Shown in pieces: positions 63,022 through 64,000 of a stretch of 64,000 bases of DNA. Source of the stretch: Microlunatus capsulatus. Its GTDB lineage: Bacteria > Actinomycetota > Actinomycetes > Propionibacteriales > Propionibacteriaceae. The stretch's first letter is position 1; each line of letters starts with the position of its first letter. Position numbers and translations under genes: made by a program. The stretch spans positions 1,302,001 to 1,366,000 of the forward strand of contig NZ_JAGIOB010000001.1 of NCBI RefSeq assembly GCF_017876495.1, given 5' to 3'. The notes beneath the pieces were generated by a model. The model had not been told where the DNA came from. It saw nothing but the letters and a program-made list of their open reading frames with translations, and ran no database searches.

Positions 63022-63762
63022 GTGGCCAAGTCCCCCACGCCCGCGCCCGGCACGAGCCGTCGGGACCGGCTGGCCTCGTTCGAGGCCGCCCGCAAGGCCG
63101 AGCAGCGCCGTCGCACCATCGGCCTCTTCGCCATCTGCGGCGTGCTCGCGCTGGCCCTGCTGGCCTACCCCGTCTACCTGTTCGTCGACGACTACAAGGC
63201 CCGCAACGCCACCATCACCGACTTCGGCCCGGCGGCCTCGGCGGCCGGCTGCGACCCCGCGGCCAGCAACCCCGCCACCGGCAACCAGGAGCACGTCGCC
63301 GAGGGCACCAAGGTGACCTACGACCGGTTCCCGCCCGACTCGGGTCCGCACTACGCCACCCCGGCCCCGTTCACCAAGCACTTCTACTCCACCGCCGACC
63401 GCCCTCAGGTCGAGACCCTGGTGCACAACCTCGAGCACGGCTACACCGTCGTCTGGTACCGCGCCGAGGCCCCGCAGGACCAGGTCGACACCCTCAGCGA
63501 CATCGCCAAGACCTTCGGCAGCGACGACTACGACCCGGCCGACAAGTTCATCGCCGCCCCCTGGTCCGAGGCCGACGGCGGCCCGTTCCCGGACGGCAAG
63601 GACGTCGTCCTGACCCGCTGGACCGCCGACCCGGCCAACCCCGCCGACACCACCAAGCAGCAGGGCGTCCGCCAGGCCTGCGGCCAGGTCAGCGGTGCCG
63701 CCATCGCCGACTTCATGACCCAGTACCCCGTCGTCAACTCCCCCGAGCCCAACGGCGCCTGA
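63022..63762 (+). CDS. DUF3105 family membrane-anchored protein
   Basis: 246 residues from GTG 63022 with GGAGGAG upstream. A basic N-terminus (RRDRLASFEAARKAEQRRR), one membrane helix (about residues 34-54), then an extracytoplasmic domain with PPDSGPHYATPAPF (about 107-120) and LVHNLEHGYTVVWY (about 138-151), conserved His residues that may bind metal, and two Cys (about 78 and 220). Family members are often found with DUF305 proteins; function unknown. A DUF305 gene is not in the window. Confidence 0.85.
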   Translation: MAKSPTPAPGTSRRDRLASFEAARKAEQRRRTIGLFAICGVLALALLAYPVYLFVDDYKARNATITDFGPAASAAGCDPAASNPATGNQEHVAEGTKVTYDRFPPDSGPHYATPAPFTKHFYSTADRPQVETLVHNLEHGYTVVWYRAEAPQDQVDTLSDIAKTFGSDDYDPADKFIAAPWSEADGGPFPDGKDVVLTRWTADPANPADTTKQQGVRQACGQVSGAAIADFMTQYPVVNSPEPNGA

Positions 63763-63796
63763 CCCGGGGTTGCTCGCGGGTCGGGTCGGGTCGGCC

Positions 63797-63866
63797 GCCC
63801 GAGCTCGGCGAGTGCTGGAAGACCGCACCGAAGAGACGTCCGGAGATGCAGATTCTCAGCACTCGC
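63797..63866. repeat. Inverted-repeat element, first copy
   Basis: GCGAGTGCTG at 63808-63817 and its exact complement CAGCACTCGC at 63857-63866 enclose 39 bases. The left flank GCCCGAGCTCG and the first part of the loop (AAGACCGC) are shared with the second copy at 63970. Confidence 0.8.
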
Positions 63867-63969
63867 AGCCCGAGGGCGGCCGCGCGCGCAACTGCGGGAG
63901 AACGACAAGCGCCAGGCCGGCTGGGGTGCCGGGAGCCCGCAGTTAGTGCGTAACCGGGCGGCCGCGTGC

Positions 63970-64000
63970 GCCCGAGCTCGGCGAGTGCTGAAAGACCGCG
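63970..64000. repeat. Inverted-repeat element, second copy (truncated by window end)
   Basis: Matches 63797-63826 with one change (GAAAGA for GGAAGA after GTGCT). The other arm would lie beyond the window. Confidence 0.75.

Larger units (their letters stand above)
63763..64000. other. Repeat-containing right edge without a gene
   Basis: 238 bases after the DUF3105 stop; no supportable gene. It contains two copies of a repeat starting GCCCGAGCTCGGCGAGTGCT (63797 and 63970), the second cut by the window end. Confidence 0.75.

Overview
The window is very GC-rich DNA from an actinomycete (Actinomycetota). The evidence is a WhiB2-type regulator, the coenzyme F420 genes cofD and cofE, the CysO/Mec/CysM cysteine system, a ClpS-DUF2017 pair, many GTG starts, and -10 hexamers of the TANNNT type directly in front of start codons. 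Two blocks have a gene content I recall from Mycobacterium tuberculosis: 10329-22610 (Rv1330c-Rv1341 region: pncB, clpS, DUF2017, mec, cysO, cysM, murI, Rv1339-like, rph, rdgB) and 48136-62861 (Rv3248c and Rv3256c-Rv3262 region: ahcY, SIS protein, manB, DUF3499, Rv3259-like, whiB2, cofD, cofE). The organism is clearly not a mycobacterium: the blocks are rearranged and interrupted by other genes. I cannot fix the genus; Propionibacteriales or Geodermatophilales would fit.

Layout. 1-5274: the end of a LysG/ArgP-type regulator, a membrane-anchored excalibur protein, a sugar-nucleotide-type epimerase, a tandem GNAT protein, a DedA protein and a methyltransferase. 5356-8743: a carbohydrate ABC importer (binding lipoprotein and two permeases, no ATPase) with hairpins after the first and last genes. 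8927-10316: a GroES-like protein, DUF3618, a peroxiredoxin and tRNA-Leu(UAG). 10329-17481: folA, thyA, rdgB, rph, an MBL phosphodiesterase, murI, cysM, cysO and mec, mostly one strand and tightly packed. 17560-25331: DUF1349, UspA, an APC permease, DUF2017 and clpS, divergent from a pncB-nicotinamidase pair, then an SDR, a YjbR-like protein and an unknown protein. 25342-28374: a surface protein with four B-type repeats and an RDD membrane protein. 28506-32560: a mannitol-type dehydrogenase, DUF2243, a CtaG-like protein and a frameshifted AI-2E family transporter. 32645-35083: a stress-type cluster around a PRC-barrel/DUF2382 protein with a good SigB/SigF-type promoter. 35217-41262: UDP-glucose dehydrogenase, an SF2 helicase, an MFS exporter, DUF3039 and an AbiEi/DUF559 protein. 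41279-48047: a three-gene, translationally coupled amidoligase/transglutaminase operon (transglutaminase-DUF2126, circularly permuted ATP-grasp plus alpha-E, transglutaminase). 48136-60885: ahcY, a CDF transporter, SIS protein, Trm112-like protein, manB, DUF3499, an Rv3259-like protein, DUF5719, a giant membrane glycosyltransferase, whiB2 and a membrane protein. 60973-63762: cofD, cofE and DUF3105.

How the genes work together. Cysteine synthesis uses a carrier-protein route: CysO carries sulfur, CysM makes the CysO-cysteine adduct and Mec releases cysteine. NAD salvage is encoded as two overlapping consecutive steps (nicotinamidase, then nicotinate phosphoribosyltransferase). folA-thyA form a thymidylate unit next to nucleotide quality control (rdgB) and RNA processing (rph). 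manB, the SIS protein, ugd and the giant glycosyltransferase point to envelope polysaccharide or glycoconjugate synthesis.

The least understood system is the 41-48 kb operon, which combines two predicted peptide- or amide-bond-forming enzymes with two transglutaminase-fold proteins; its substrate is unknown. At the DNA level the main signals are at least fourteen start codons lying 6-7 nt after a -10-like hexamer (candidate leaderless mRNAs), palindromic REP-like repeats in three intergenic regions, and a second repeat family at the right edge.
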